Assembly: GCA_050485425.1 (NCBI GenBank)
Contig: JBJHBJ010000008.1
Span: forward strand, 39,816 to 103,815
Source: LSCE01 sp050485425
Lineage (GTDB): Bacteria > Pseudomonadota > Gammaproteobacteria > Nitrococcales > Aquisalimonadaceae
Direction of reading: 5' to 3'
Length of the DNA: 64,000 bases
In this document: piece by piece, positions 17,469 to 26,089 of the stretch
Numbering within the stretch: position 1 is the stretch's first letter
How the letters are laid out: each line of letters starts with the position of its first letter
Program-made: the position numbers and the translations under genes
Notes under the pieces: model-generated
What the model was told of the DNA's origin: nothing
Databases searched by the model: none
Seen by the model: only the letters and a program-made list of their open reading frames with translations

Positions 17469-17780
17469 ATGGCCGTTGTTGAAACCGCCTGCGACGAAGC
17501 AGGCCACTGTCTCTTGCGCACATCGGTGAGTACCACGGGAGTGTTCATCATCGGCACTCTGCGTGAGCACCTGCACCTGGGCGCAGGCACAGCCAAGACC
17601 TGGAACGACGTGGTGCGCTGGTCATCACTAAACCCCGCCTTCGCGCGCGCCGCGGAAGAACTCGACACGCTGACGGTAGATCAGGCCCTCTCGCTGAACC
17701 TGCCCGGCGACGAGGCCACCATTTCACGGCTGTGCCGGCAGCGCGTGGAATCGGAACTGCTGCCTCTCTTTGTGGGATAG
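17469..17780 (+). CDS. Hypothetical protein between fmdB and eutB
   Basis: 103 residues without a family I recognise. It starts 18 bases after fmdB, with a weak CGGAAG ribosome site, and ends 74 bases before eutB. The sequence is mixed hydrophilic with a central FIIGTLREHLHLGAG and no membrane segment or metal cluster. Position and strand suggest an operon member linking the formamidase and EutBC genes. The antisense frame here is less protein-like. Confidence 0.5.
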   Translation: MAVVETACDEAGHCLLRTSVSTTGVFIIGTLREHLHLGAGTAKTWNDVVRWSSLNPAFARAAEELDTLTVDQALSLNLPGDEATISRLCRQRVESELLPLFVG

Positions 17781-17854
17781 ATTCCCGGCTTGTCTAAGCT
17801 GTCAGTAGAGGCGTGGGGGACAGCCATGCCACCCACCGCTGACAGGACCGACCC

Positions 17855-19276
17855 ATGACGGATCACGGCCGTTACCACGCCACGCTGGGCCAACAGCGCT
17901 ACAGGTTCGCCGGACTGGCCGAGCTGCTGGCGAAAGCCAGTCCGGAGCGCTCCGGCGATCACCTCGCCGGACTGGCGGCGGAAAGCGAACAGCAGCGCAT
18001 AGCCGCCCGCATGGCGCTGGCCGATCTGCCGCTGCAGCGCTTTCTGGAGGAACCGCTGATCCCCTACGAGGACGACGAGGTCACCCGGCTGATCCTGGAC
18101 AGCCACGATCGCGAGGCGTTCCGGCCGGTGGCGCACATGACGGTGGGCGCGTTCCGCGACTGGCTGCTGGGCTACGCGGTGGACGCCGCCGCGCTGACTG
18201 CGCTGGCGCCGGGCCTGACCCCGGAAATGGTGGCCGCCGTATCCAAGCTGATGCGCAACCAGGACCTGATCCTGGTGGCCAGCAAGGCGCGTGTGGAGAC
18301 GCGCTTCCGCAATACCATCGGCGCGCCGGGAACGCTGGCGGTGCGGCTGCAGCCCAACCACCCCACCGACGACCCGGCGGGTATCGCCGCCTCCATTCTG
18401 GACGGGCTGCTGCACGGTGCAGGCGACGCCACCGTGGGCATCAACCCGGCCACCGACAACGTCGATTCCTACATCGGCCTGACCCGGCTGGTGGACGAGC
18501 TGCGCCAGCGCTATGCGATACCCATCCAGTCCTGCGTGCTGGCGCACGTGACCACGGCGCTGGAGGCGGTCGAACAGGGAGCGCCGGTGGACCTGATCTT
18601 CCAGTCCGTCGCCGGCACCGAGGCCGCAAACCGGGGCTTCGGCATCGATCTGGCCTTGCTGAAGGAAGCCCACGAGGCGGGCAGGAGCCTGAACCGCGGC
18701 ACCGTCGGCCGGAACCTGATGTATTTCGAGACCGGCCAGGGCAGCGCGCTGTCCGCCGACGCCCATCACGGCATCGACCAGCAGACCTGCGAGGCCCGCG
18801 CCCACGCCGTGGCACGCGCCTTCGAGCCGTTGCTGGTGAACACCGTGGTCGGCTTCATCGGGCCGGAATACCTCTACGACGGCAAGCAGATCATCCGCGC
18901 CGGGCTGGAGGACCATTTCTGCGGCAAGCTGCTGGGCCTGCCGATGGGCTGCGATGTCTGCTACACCAACCACGCCGAGGCGGACCAGGACGACATGGAC
19001 ATCCTGCTGACCGTGCTCGCCGCCGCCGGTTGCAACTTCGTCATGGGCGTGCCGGGCGCCGACGACATCATGCTGAGCTACCAGAGCACCTCGTTCCACG
19101 ACGCCAACTACGTCCGCCAGTTGCTGGGCAAGACACCGGCGCCGGAGTTCCGGCAATGGCTGCTGGACATGGAACTGCTGGACGAGGACAACCACCGGCT
19201 GCCTCCCGGGGTCGACCGGGGCCTGCTGGCAGATGCCGAGAAACTGCTTGTCGCCCCCCGGAGGACCCGGCCATGA
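17855..19276 (+). CDS. eutB: Ethanolamine ammonia-lyase large subunit EutB
   Basis: 473 residues, the catalytic TIM-barrel subunit. Recognised stretches are IPYEDDEVTRLI, MRNQDLILVASK, GAPGTLAVRLQPNHPTDD, TGQGSALSADAHHG and MGCDVCYTNHAEADQDD. With EutC and adenosylcobalamin it converts ethanolamine to acetaldehyde and ammonia. No eutA reactivase, EutH transporter or microcompartment shell genes are nearby, so this is the simple 'assimilatory' arrangement. Its stop overlaps the eutC start. Confidence 0.97.
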   Translation: MTDHGRYHATLGQQRYRFAGLAELLAKASPERSGDHLAGLAAESEQQRIAARMALADLPLQRFLEEPLIPYEDDEVTRLILDSHDREAFRPVAHMTVGAFRDWLLGYAVDAAALTALAPGLTPEMVAAVSKLMRNQDLILVASKARVETRFRNTIGAPGTLAVRLQPNHPTDDPAGIAASILDGLLHGAGDATVGINPATDNVDSYIGLTRLVDELRQRYAIPIQSCVLAHVTTALEAVEQGAPVDLIFQSVAGTEAANRGFGIDLALLKEAHEAGRSLNRGTVGRNLMYFETGQGSALSADAHHGIDQQTCEARAHAVARAFEPLLVNTVVGFIGPEYLYDGKQIIRAGLEDHFCGKLLGLPMGCDVCYTNHAEADQDDMDILLTVLAAAGCNFVMGVPGADDIMLSYQSTSFHDANYVRQLLGKTPAPEFRQWLLDMELLDEDNHRLPPGVDRGLLADAEKLLVAPRRTRP

Positions 19277-20028
19277 GCGACCAGGCGTTGCCCGCCCAGT
19301 ACCGCCGCTTGCGCGAACTGACCAGCGCCCGCATCGCCCAGCATACCGTCGGCAGCAGCCTGGGCACGGCCGAGCTGCTGGCGTTCCAGCACGACTGGGC
19401 GCAGGCGCGGGACGCCGTGCACTACGCGGTGGATTTCGATCGACTGGGGACGGAGCTGGCACAGGCCGGTTTCGCATCGGTCCATGTCAGGAGCGGGGTT
19501 ACCGACCGGCAGGAATATCTGCGCCGCCCGGATCTGGGGCGTCGGCTGTCCGATCCAGGCGCGGAGGCGCTGGCGCAATACCGGAACAGCGCTCCCGACG
19601 TCTGCCTGGTGGTGGCGGACGGGCTCTCCGGCACCGCCGTCGCCAGCCATGCGGTGGCGCTGCTGCGCCACTTCCGGGAGCAGGCACGGCGGACAGGCTG
19701 GCAGCTCTCCCCCGTGGTGCTGGTGGAGCAGGGACGGGTGGCCGTGGGAGACCCGATAGGCGAGTTGCTCGGCGCACGGCTCACCGCCATGATCATCGGC
19801 GAGCGCCCGGGACTGTCCGCCGCGGACAGTCTCGGCGTCTACCTCACCTACGGCCCGCGACCAGGCCGCACGGATGCCGAGCGCAATTGCATCTCGAACA
19901 TCCGCCCGAACGGCCAGCCGCTGGAGGCCGCCGCCGGCACCATGGCCTACCTGATCGGCCGGGCGCTGTCCCTCCAGCTCACCGGCGTGCGCCTGAAGGA
20001 TCAGAGCCGGCTGATCGAAGGCGGCTAG
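19273..20028 (+). CDS. eutC: Ethanolamine ammonia-lyase small subunit EutC
   Basis: 251 residues. The ATG at 19273 overlaps the eutB stop (ATGA). LTSARIAQHTVGSSLGTAELLAFQ, DVCLVVADGLSGTAV and ERPGLSAADSLGVYLTYGP are EutC hallmarks. The ARI and DGLS segments contribute to the cobalamin-binding interface with EutB. It completes the lyase and ends the formamidase-EutBC gene group before a 917-base non-coding region. Confidence 0.96.
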   Translation: MSDQALPAQYRRLRELTSARIAQHTVGSSLGTAELLAFQHDWAQARDAVHYAVDFDRLGTELAQAGFASVHVRSGVTDRQEYLRRPDLGRRLSDPGAEALAQYRNSAPDVCLVVADGLSGTAVASHAVALLRHFREQARRTGWQLSPVVLVEQGRVAVGDPIGELLGARLTAMIIGERPGLSAADSLGVYLTYGPRPGRTDAERNCISNIRPNGQPLEAAAGTMAYLIGRALSLQLTGVRLKDQSRLIEGG

Positions 20029-20163
20029 AGAAGGGCGCGCTGGCAGCACGCCATGCAGCCGGTGTGGAGGCAATACGAGTCATGGGACGGGGCAGGCTTC
20101 TTATCGTAAGCGGGCGGGCAGCAACGGCCCGGCAGGGCGACGCGGGGTTGTGCTCAGGCGTCG

Positions 20164-20193
20164 GGTGGAGGGAGTCGAAGCCGATATCCACCA
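20164..20193 (+). repeat. Short palindromic repeat, type C, copy 1
   Basis: GGTGGAGGGAGTCGAAG followed by CCGATATCCACC makes a 30-base hairpin with a GGTGGA/TCCACC tip. It is repeated with few changes at 20309-20349. The repeats flank the type B element at 20213-20293. Confidence 0.65.
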
Positions 20194-20212
20194 GTCCCCC
20201 GGTGAGAACCCG

Positions 20213-20293
20213 CGTAGGGTGTGCAGGCCGCAAGGCCTGCGCACCGGGCCAGGCTGGGGAATGGTGCGCACCACGTTGTGGTGCACACCCTAC
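20213..20293 (-). repeat. Palindromic dispersed repeat, type B, copy 2 (inverted)
   Basis: An 81-base element that is the near-exact reverse complement of the repeat at 5187-5268. The conserved halves are CAGGCCGCAAGGCCTGCGCACC and GGTGCGCACCACGTTGTGGTGCACACCCTAC, each kept with very few changes. It lies about 15 kb from copy 1 in the opposite orientation. Confidence 0.82.
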
Positions 20294-20308
20294 CCCGACG
20301 CATCGGTC

Positions 20309-20349
20309 GTAGGGTGGATGGAGTCGAAGGCGATATCCACCAGCCCTAC
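20309..20349 (+). repeat. Short palindromic repeat, type C, copy 2
   Basis: A 41-base hairpin that opens GTAGGGTGGATGGAGTCGAA and closes ATATCCACCAGCCCTAC. It shares the GTAGGGTG tip with types A and B and its core with the copy at 20164-20193. Confidence 0.7.
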
Positions 20350-20503
20350 TGCTCCCGCGAGACAGGCACGCCCCATTGCCCGGACGGCGACCTGCCTGCC
20401 GGGCTGGCGGCCGGAAGCGCGAACCGGGCCGGTCACCTCCATATGACCTGACAGGTTGCAATACGTGTGAGACCCGGTAGCTTATAGCTATTGTCTTGAT
20501 TCC

Positions 20504-20622
20504 CCGCGGCGTGCTCCTGCCGCGGCTCAATAATCATGCGGCCCCGGTCCTGAAGGACCGTCCGCTGACTGCTTGATGCAACGCCTCTGCCGGCCCGTTC
20601 GGGCCACGCCAGGGAGTTGCAT
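20504..20622 (+). promoter_or_regulatory. Structured leader candidate upstream of betaine-synthesis genes
   Basis: Three stems lie in sequence. CCGCGGC (20504-20510) pairs with GCCGCGG (20519-20525). CGGTCC pairs with GGACCG around a TGAA loop (20545-20560). A composite stem has base ATGCAAC (20576-20582) with GTTGCAT (20616-20622), then CCT with AGG, then apical GGCCCG-TT-CGGGCC (20592-20605). I do not match it to a known riboswitch class. It ends about 320 bases before the GTG start, so it could be a leader RNA element or a small independent RNA. Confidence 0.4.
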
Positions 20623-20945
20623 GTCCTCCGGGTCGGCAGGGAGATGGACCTGCATCACCAGGCTCCTGCGTCTCTCCGCCGATCAGCCAAAAGACTCGCG
20701 AAATTCGGCCTGTCCAGACCGGGCCGGTCCTGACGCAGCAGGCGTGACGACCTGTCGCCTTGCCTGTTTCCGGACCGCGATCCCCAGAGGCGGGCGTTTG
20801 CAGGGGCAGCGCGGGAACGCTGGGTGTCGGTGACGTCGTCCGACGACCGGTGCGCGATAGCACCTCCGATTGCGCACGCTCTCGCAAGAGGGCGAGAAGG
20901 CGCGCGTTGCCCAGGGACCTCAACACGGCGTGAGGAGAGAACAGC

Positions 20946-21752
20946 GTGCCTTCAACGGCCACCAGGCAGCATTTCGGGCCGCACCCGGTGGAGTGCCGGG
21001 ATACCGACCACTATCGCGAGGAGTACATCGAATCCTTCGTCGACAAATGGGACGAGTTGATCGACTGGGACAGCCGTGCGGCCAGTGAGGGGGATTTCTT
21101 CATCCGGGTGCTCAAGGAACGGGGCGCCAGACGCGTGCTCGACGTCGCGACGGGAACCGGATTCCACTCGGTACGGCTGCTGGAAGCCGGCTTCGACGTG
21201 GTCAGCGCCGACGGTAGCGCCGAAATGCTGGCCAAGGCGTTCCAGAACGGCCGGCGACGGGACCACATCCTGCGCACCGTGCAGTCCGACTGGCGCTGGC
21301 TGAACCGGGACGTCCACGGCCGTTACGATGCAGTGATCTGCCTGGGCAATTCGTTCACGCACCTGTTCAACGAGCACGACCGGCGCAAGGCGCTGGCGGA
21401 ATTCTATTCGGCGCTGAACCACAACGGCGTGCTGATCCTGGACCAGCGCAACTACGATGCCATCCTGGACCACGGCTACTCCAGCAGCCACACCTACTAC
21501 TACTGCGGCAACGATGTATCGGTCTTCCCCGAACACGTGGACCCCGGCCTCACGCGATTCCGCTACACCTTCTCCGGCGGCAGCACCTTCCATCTGAACA
21601 TGTACCCCTTGCGCAAGGCCTACGTGCGCCGGCTGATGCGGGAAGTGGGCTTCCAGTCCATCGACACCTACGGCGATTTCAAGGAGACCTACCGGGACGA
21701 AGAGCCGGATTTCTTCATCCACTGCGCCGACAAGAGCTACATGGAGAGGTAA
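20946..21752 (+). CDS. bsmA: Glycine/sarcosine N-methyltransferase
   Basis: 268 residues of the class I SAM-dependent methyltransferase fold. RVLDVATGTGFHSVRLLEAGFD is the SAM-binding glycine loop (residues 58-80). YREEYIESFVDKWDELIDWDSRA near the start and the long conserved segment LDHGYSSSHTYYYCGNDVSVFP are typical of GSMT from halophiles. The enzyme methylates glycine to sarcosine and dimethylglycine. The start is GTG with GGAGAG six to ten bases upstream. The next gene begins six bases after the stop, so the two form an operon for glycine betaine, an osmoprotectant. Confidence 0.94.
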   Translation: MPSTATRQHFGPHPVECRDTDHYREEYIESFVDKWDELIDWDSRAASEGDFFIRVLKERGARRVLDVATGTGFHSVRLLEAGFDVVSADGSAEMLAKAFQNGRRRDHILRTVQSDWRWLNRDVHGRYDAVICLGNSFTHLFNEHDRRKALAEFYSALNHNGVLILDQRNYDAILDHGYSSSHTYYYCGNDVSVFPEHVDPGLTRFRYTFSGGSTFHLNMYPLRKAYVRRLMREVGFQSIDTYGDFKETYRDEEPDFFIHCADKSYMER

Positions 21753-21758
21753 ACCATC

Positions 21759-22601
21759 ATGATACAGGCGAGCCAGAGCAGCGCGCTGGACACCGCGCGC
21801 AACTACTACAACAGTGACGACGCCGATCGCTTCTACCACACGGTGTGGGGCGGCGAAGACATCCACGTGGGGCTTTACGAGTCGCCGGACGAGCCCATCT
21901 TCGACGCCAGTCGGCGTACCGTCGCCCACATGGCGGATCTGCTCGGCGAACTCTCGCCGAAACAGCACGTGCTGGACCTCGGTGCCGGGTACGGCGGCGC
22001 CGCCCGCTACCTGGCCGGAACCTTCGGCTGCCCGACCGTGGCGCTGAACCTTTCGGAAGTGGAGAACGCCCGGGACCGCGCCATGAACCGCGCCCAGCAG
22101 ATGAATCACCTGATTGACGTGGTGGACGGCAGTTTCGAGGACGTGCCGTTCGACGATGAACGCTTCGATGTGGTCTGGTCCCAGGACGCCCTGCTGCATA
22201 GCGGCGACCGCGCCGCCGCCATCCACGAGGCAGCGCGCGTGCTCAAGCCCGGCGGCATGTTCATTTTCACCGATCCGATGCAGGCGGACGACTGCCCCCG
22301 GGGTGTTCTGCAGCCCATCCTCGACCGCATTCACCTGGAAACGCTCGGATCGCCGGCCTTCTACCGGTCGGAATGCGAAACCGCAGGGCTGGTGGAAGTG
22401 GGCTTCGAGGAACATACACCGCAGCTGGAGCGGCACTACGGACGGGTGCTGCAGGAGACCGAGGCCCGTGAACCGGAGCTGCGCGAACTGATCTCGGACG
22501 ACTACATCACGCGCATGAAACGGGGTTTGCAGCATTGGGTGGACGGCGGCCGCCAGGGTCATCTGTGCTGGGGCATATTCCGGTTCCGCAAGGCGGCCTG
22601 A
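21759..22601 (+). CDS. bsmB: Sarcosine/dimethylglycine N-methyltransferase
   Basis: 280 residues, class I methyltransferase. HVLDLGAGYGGAARYLAGTFG is the SAM loop, and ALNLSEVENARDRAMNRAQQM and FVWSQDALLHSGDR-like sequence follow as in SDMT. YYNSDDADRFYHTVWGGEDIHVGLY at the start is the SDMT signature. It methylates sarcosine and dimethylglycine to glycine betaine, completing the three-step pathway begun by the upstream enzyme. A palindromic terminator-like hairpin follows. Confidence 0.95.
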   Translation: MIQASQSSALDTARNYYNSDDADRFYHTVWGGEDIHVGLYESPDEPIFDASRRTVAHMADLLGELSPKQHVLDLGAGYGGAARYLAGTFGCPTVALNLSEVENARDRAMNRAQQMNHLIDVVDGSFEDVPFDDERFDVVWSQDALLHSGDRAAAIHEAARVLKPGGMFIFTDPMQADDCPRGVLQPILDRIHLETLGSPAFYRSECETAGLVEVGFEEHTPQLERHYGRVLQETEAREPELRELISDDYITRMKRGLQHWVDGGRQGHLCWGIFRFRKAA

Positions 22602-22607
22602 CGTCAA

Positions 22608-22631
22608 GCCGGCCCATCCCCGCGGGCCGGC
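22608..22631. terminator. Bidirectional hairpin between convergent genes
   Basis: GCCGGCCC (22608-22615) pairs with GGGCCGGC (22624-22631), an eight-base GC stem with an eight-base loop. It sits between the end of the betaine operon and the end of the convergent beta-lactamase-like gene. There is no clear T-run on either side, so termination would be inefficient or Rho-assisted. Confidence 0.5.
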
Positions 22632-22634
22632 ACC

Positions 22635-23690
22635 TCAGTTTCGAACCAGCCCGGCCTCGCCGAGCGCCTGGCCGAGTCCGAGATAGGCACGCTCGGCCTG
22701 GGCCAGGTTATCGTAACCTTCGGCGCAGGCGGCCACGATCACCGCATGCTCGGGTTCGCGGGGGTTCAATACCCCGATGTTGCAGGAACGCGCCACCTGG
22801 GTTCCGGTCTTGTGCGCGAACGCGGCGCCGCGCGGCAGTCCCGCCTTGATGCGGCGATCACCCGTCGTGATCTCCTCCATGTCCCGCAGCAGGCTATCGG
22901 TGTGGTCCTCGTTCAGCAGTTCCCCCTTCACCAGCCGTTCCAGCAGGACACCAAAGGCCACCAGGCTGCCGGAGTTGATCCCGCGCGCATAGTAGCGCTC
23001 GAATGCGTCCAGCGTGCTGCGGGCTTCGGCCTGCGATTCGTCGATGCCCAGCTTGTCCAGCACCGCCTGGTAACGATCCCCCCAGGAGCGGATCTGGTTG
23101 ATCTCGATGAAATCCCGGTTGGTCAGCGTGGACGCGTCAGGGTGCACTTCGGACCAGGCATCGTGGCGCACCTGCAGAATGGTGGTAATCGGGCCGAAGC
23201 CGTTGGGCACCATGGTCTCCCGGATCTGGTTGTTGAACGCCTCCTCGCCCAGATGCCTGATCAGCATGTCCGTGGCCGAGCTATCGCTATGGATGATCGA
23301 GCGCCGGTTCAGATCCCCCAGCGTATAGCGCGTCCCCGGCTCGGCCCACAGCAACTCGCCGCCGCCGTCCACGTAATCCGAGGCACGCAAGGTGAGCTGT
23401 TCATCCAGCGCCATGTCACCGTCTTCCACGCGCTGCATCAGTGCGACGCCCAGCGGAATCTTGATGGTGGATGCCAGGTACCAGTCCCGGTCCGCGCGAT
23501 GGCGCACCGACTGACCGTCGCCGATGTGGCGCACGTAGACGCCGAAATTCCCCGGCATTGCGTCGTCGATGCGCTGGACCTGTTCGGTCAGCGCCGAGGT
23601 CCAGTCGGGTCGGTCGTCGGCCAGCAAGAGAGCGGGATTCAGCCCCGTCAGAAGCAAAACCAGTACAGCCACACTGCGGTTCAACTGCAT
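22635..23690 (-). CDS. Class A beta-lactamase-like serine hydrolase, exported
   Basis: 351 residues. A signal peptide covers about residues 1-25 (MQLNRSVAVLVLLLTGLNPALLLA). The catalytic Ser-x-x-Lys is in ASTIKIPLG, the second motif is SDSSATDML, and KTGT near the C-terminus is the third box. The second box reads SDS where true class A beta-lactamases have SDN, and I see no clear E166-type omega-loop motif. A peptidoglycan-related or other serine hydrolase role is therefore as likely as antibiotic resistance. The ATG at 23690 has GAGGTAAGG just upstream; the longer frame is unconvincing. Confidence 0.85.
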   Translation of the reverse strand: MQLNRSVAVLVLLLTGLNPALLLADDRPDWTSALTEQVQRIDDAMPGNFGVYVRHIGDGQSVRHRADRDWYLASTIKIPLGVALMQRVEDGDMALDEQLTLRASDYVDGGGELLWAEPGTRYTLGDLNRRSIIHSDSSATDMLIRHLGEEAFNNQIRETMVPNGFGPITTILQVRHDAWSEVHPDASTLTNRDFIEINQIRSWGDRYQAVLDKLGIDESQAEARSTLDAFERYYARGINSGSLVAFGVLLERLVKGELLNEDHTDSLLRDMEEITTGDRRIKAGLPRGAAFAHKTGTQVARSCNIGVLNPREPEHAVIVAACAEGYDNLAQAERAYLGLGQALGEAGLVRN

Positions 23691-23854
23691 CCTTACCTCA
23701 TTGATTCCTGGAAGTGCCCGGCCCGTGCCTGCGGGCGATACGTCCGCTGCCCGCTCCGACCGTCCAGCCAATCACATGTTCCACCCCTGACCGAAGGTAG
23801 AGAACACGTCCATGGCCGACTAAGGTTTCCGTACCGACTGCCAAGGAGCCGCGC

Positions 23855-25033
23855 GTGGCCTCACGATCCGGCCGTATCGAAGGGCTAGACGCCCTGCGGG
23901 GATTTGCCATCCTCGGAATTTTCCTCATTAACGTGCAGGTGTTTTCCGGCTACGGGTTCGTGGGGCCCGAGGCGAAAGCCCAACTCACCTGGTCCGGGTT
24001 CGACGCCCGGATCGGGCAATGGCTGGATATCCTCGCCAGGGCCAAGTTCTACAGCCTGTTCTCACTGCTGTTCGGCTACAGCTTCATGATGATGGCGCGG
24101 AAGACCGGCGATGCTGCTGCCAGCGTGCACCTGCGCCGCATGGCGGGCTTGCTGGTGATCGGCCTGGCGCATTCCGTCCTGCTCTGGCCCTGGGATATCC
24201 TGGTGTTGTATGCGCTGATGGGGTTGTTGCTCACCCCGTTCCTGCGACTGTCCGCACTGCCGCTGTTCCTTGGTGGTGTGGCGCTGCTCGCCACGCTGAC
24301 GGTCATCCTCTATTTCGGCCCGCAACTCGGCCTGCCCGAAGGACGGGGCGGCTATGCCCAGCAGGTGCTGCAGGAGTCGATCCCGGCGTTCGCCGGCGGC
24401 ACCTATGTAGACGTGGTCCAGGCCAACCTGCAACTCACCCTCAGCGTGGGCGTGGAGTGGCTGCAGGGGCTACGTCCCTTGAGGGTGTTCGCCATGTTCC
24501 TGCTGGGGGCGGCCGCCGCAGCCATCGGTCTGGCCGAGCGGAACTCGGGCCGGCTTTGGATCCTCGCCCTGGCCGGGGTTGTCGGACTGGGCGGGGGGCT
24601 GGGGCTGGAGCTGTCCGCCTACGGGTTACTGCCCGCCGACACGGACAGCCGACTGCTCGCCGTTCTCACCGACGGCCTGGCCCCGCCGCTGCTGGCGGTG
24701 GGCTACGCCGCGGTCCTGATCTTCTGGTGGCGCGGCTCGGCGCTGGTCACCCGGGCGGTACGCGCCGCCCTGGCACCGATGGGACGCATGGCACTGACCA
24801 ACTACGTGCTGCAATCCGCCATCTGCGTACCGGTGTTCTACGGTTTCGGCGGAAACTGGTTCGCGGAGCTGTCCCTGGCCGCCCAGATGCTGTTCGCAGC
24901 CGGCCTGTTCCTGTTCCAGATCGTGTTCAGCGCCGTATGGCTATGGCTGTTCCGCCAGGGCCCGCTGGAATGGCTGTGGCGCTGGCAGATCAAGGGCCAG
25001 CGACCGCAGATGCTGAAGACATCCGCCGCCTAG
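23855..25033 (+). CDS. DUF418 (YeiB-like) membrane protein
   Basis: 392 residues with about ten membrane segments. RIEGLDALRGFAILGIFLINVQVF is the typical N-terminus, and LAPMGRMALTNYVLQSAICVPVFYGFG is the conserved C-terminal DUF418 signature. The family is an acyltransferase-3-like membrane group with no settled function. The start is GTG at 23855 with AAGGAG upstream. It is divergent from the beta-lactamase-like gene. Confidence 0.9.
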   Translation: MASRSGRIEGLDALRGFAILGIFLINVQVFSGYGFVGPEAKAQLTWSGFDARIGQWLDILARAKFYSLFSLLFGYSFMMMARKTGDAAASVHLRRMAGLLVIGLAHSVLLWPWDILVLYALMGLLLTPFLRLSALPLFLGGVALLATLTVILYFGPQLGLPEGRGGYAQQVLQESIPAFAGGTYVDVVQANLQLTLSVGVEWLQGLRPLRVFAMFLLGAAAAAIGLAERNSGRLWILALAGVVGLGGGLGLELSAYGLLPADTDSRLLAVLTDGLAPPLLAVGYAAVLIFWWRGSALVTRAVRAALAPMGRMALTNYVLQSAICVPVFYGFGGNWFAELSLAAQMLFAAGLFLFQIVFSAVWLWLFRQGPLEWLWRWQIKGQRPQMLKTSAA

Positions 25034-25096
25034 GAAAGCACCGATCCGTTCCTGCGCCCATGCGCCCGGGAATTGATTGGCGCCGTACCGTCGGCA

Positions 25097-26089
25097 TCAG
25101 TCCGCGTACACGGCCTCGATGAAACGCAGTTCGAAGGCCTGTTCCCAGTCCAGTCCGTCCGGCAAGGTGCCTGCGTCGACCATGTCCTGGTAGAAGTTTT
25201 CCCAGCGCTCGCGGGTCATGATGCCGTAATGACCGCCCTCGGCGTCGCCGGAGAGCAGGATGCCCTCCTCCTGCATCTTGTCGATGCTGTAGGCGATCAG
25301 TGCGTCTTCCATGTCGGGGTTGTCAGCCTTGATCAGCGCATTGGCCGGCCCCGGGTTCTCGAAATAGGCCTCCCAGCCTTTCGCGGTGGCCGCGACCATG
25401 GCCTGCACCAGCTCAGGGTTTCGCTCCACCGTGTCGCGCCGGGTGTCCAGCGTGGCCGAATAGGCGCCCCAGCCGTAGTCCGCAAGCAGCAGGCTCTTCG
25501 CTTCGACACCCTCTCGGGCCAGGAAATAGCCGTCGTTGGTGATGTAGCCCTGCTGGATGGCCTGGGTATCGTGGATAAAGGGGCCGATGGTGTAGTCGTA
25601 CGGGCGTAGCTGCGCGTCCTCGAAACCGTACTCCGCCCGCAGCCACGGCCAGTACGCCACCCGGCCCGCGGTGGGCACCCGGATCGGCTTGCCTTTCAGC
25701 GCTTCCACGCTGTCATGGCCGACACCCGTGTGCACCATCAGCGATTGCGGATCCTTCTGGAAGAAGGCGGCCACGGTAACCAGCGGAATACCCTCGCGGA
25801 CCGCGTTCAGCGACTGCAGGCTGTAGCCCATGCTGAAGTCGGTGGCGCCGGCCATCAGCAACTGCACATTGTTCACCTGCGGTCCACCCATGCGGATGGT
25901 CACGTCCAGCCCATAGTCCTCGTAGATGCCCAGCGCCTTGGCGGCGTAGAGCCCACCGTGTTCGGCCTGGGCGTACCAGGTGGTGGACACGGTCACCGGC
26001 GTCAGTTCGTCCGCAACGACCTGGGCGGCACCCAGCCCGAGCCCGGCGGCGAGAATGCCGCACGCGAGCATGCTGTTGAGAGCTTTCAT
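25097..26089 (-). CDS. ABC transporter substrate-binding protein, NMT1/THI5-like
   Basis: 330 residues. A signal peptide spans about residues 1-25. The mature protein contains TWYAQAEHGGLYAAKALGIYEDYGLDV and MGGPQVNNVQLLMAGATDFSMGYS, the NMT1/THI5-like fold that binds pyrimidine or other flat heterocycles. It is the last gene of the nine-gene operon and starts within the stop of the EamA gene (ATGA at 26086-26089). Its likely partners are the permease and ATPase at 29225-30909. A close paralog is at 43593-44594. Confidence 0.9.
   Translation of the reverse strand: MKALNSMLACGILAAGLGLGAAQVVADELTPVTVSTTWYAQAEHGGLYAAKALGIYEDYGLDVTIRMGGPQVNNVQLLMAGATDFSMGYSLQSLNAVREGIPLVTVAAFFQKDPQSLMVHTGVGHDSVEALKGKPIRVPTAGRVAYWPWLRAEYGFEDAQLRPYDYTIGPFIHDTQAIQQGYITNDGYFLAREGVEAKSLLLADYGWGAYSATLDTRRDTVERNPELVQAMVAATAKGWEAYFENPGPANALIKADNPDMEDALIAYSIDKMQEEGILLSGDAEGGHYGIMTRERWENFYQDMVDAGTLPDGLDWEQAFELRFIEAVYAD

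Larger units (their letters stand above)
20029..20945. other. Long intergenic region: repeats, then hairpin-rich leader
   Basis: 917 bases with no gene I can support. The first third holds palindromic repeats at 20164-20349. From about 20460 it looks like a transcribed leader of the betaine-synthesis genes, with at least three strong hairpins (20504-20525, 20545-20560, 20576-20622). A purine-start site for transcription was not identified, but the TTATAGCTATTGTCTTGAT stretch near 20481-20500 is the most AT-rich part and could contain a -10 element. Confidence 0.55.

Noticed and set aside
17681..19477. Long open frame on the minus strand opposite eutB and the start of eutC
   Set aside because: It is Gln/Arg/Val-rich with no family-like motif and mirrors the high-GC EutB gene, which is unmistakable on the plus strand.
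20460..20945. Known riboswitch (SAM, SAH or glycine) before the betaine genes
   Set aside because: I found no match to the conserved cores of these classes by eye, so only a structured-leader candidate is reported.
20952..22607. 551-codon minus-strand frame opposite both betaine-synthesis methyltransferases
   Set aside because: Spans two well-supported genes in antisense and has no recognisable motif.
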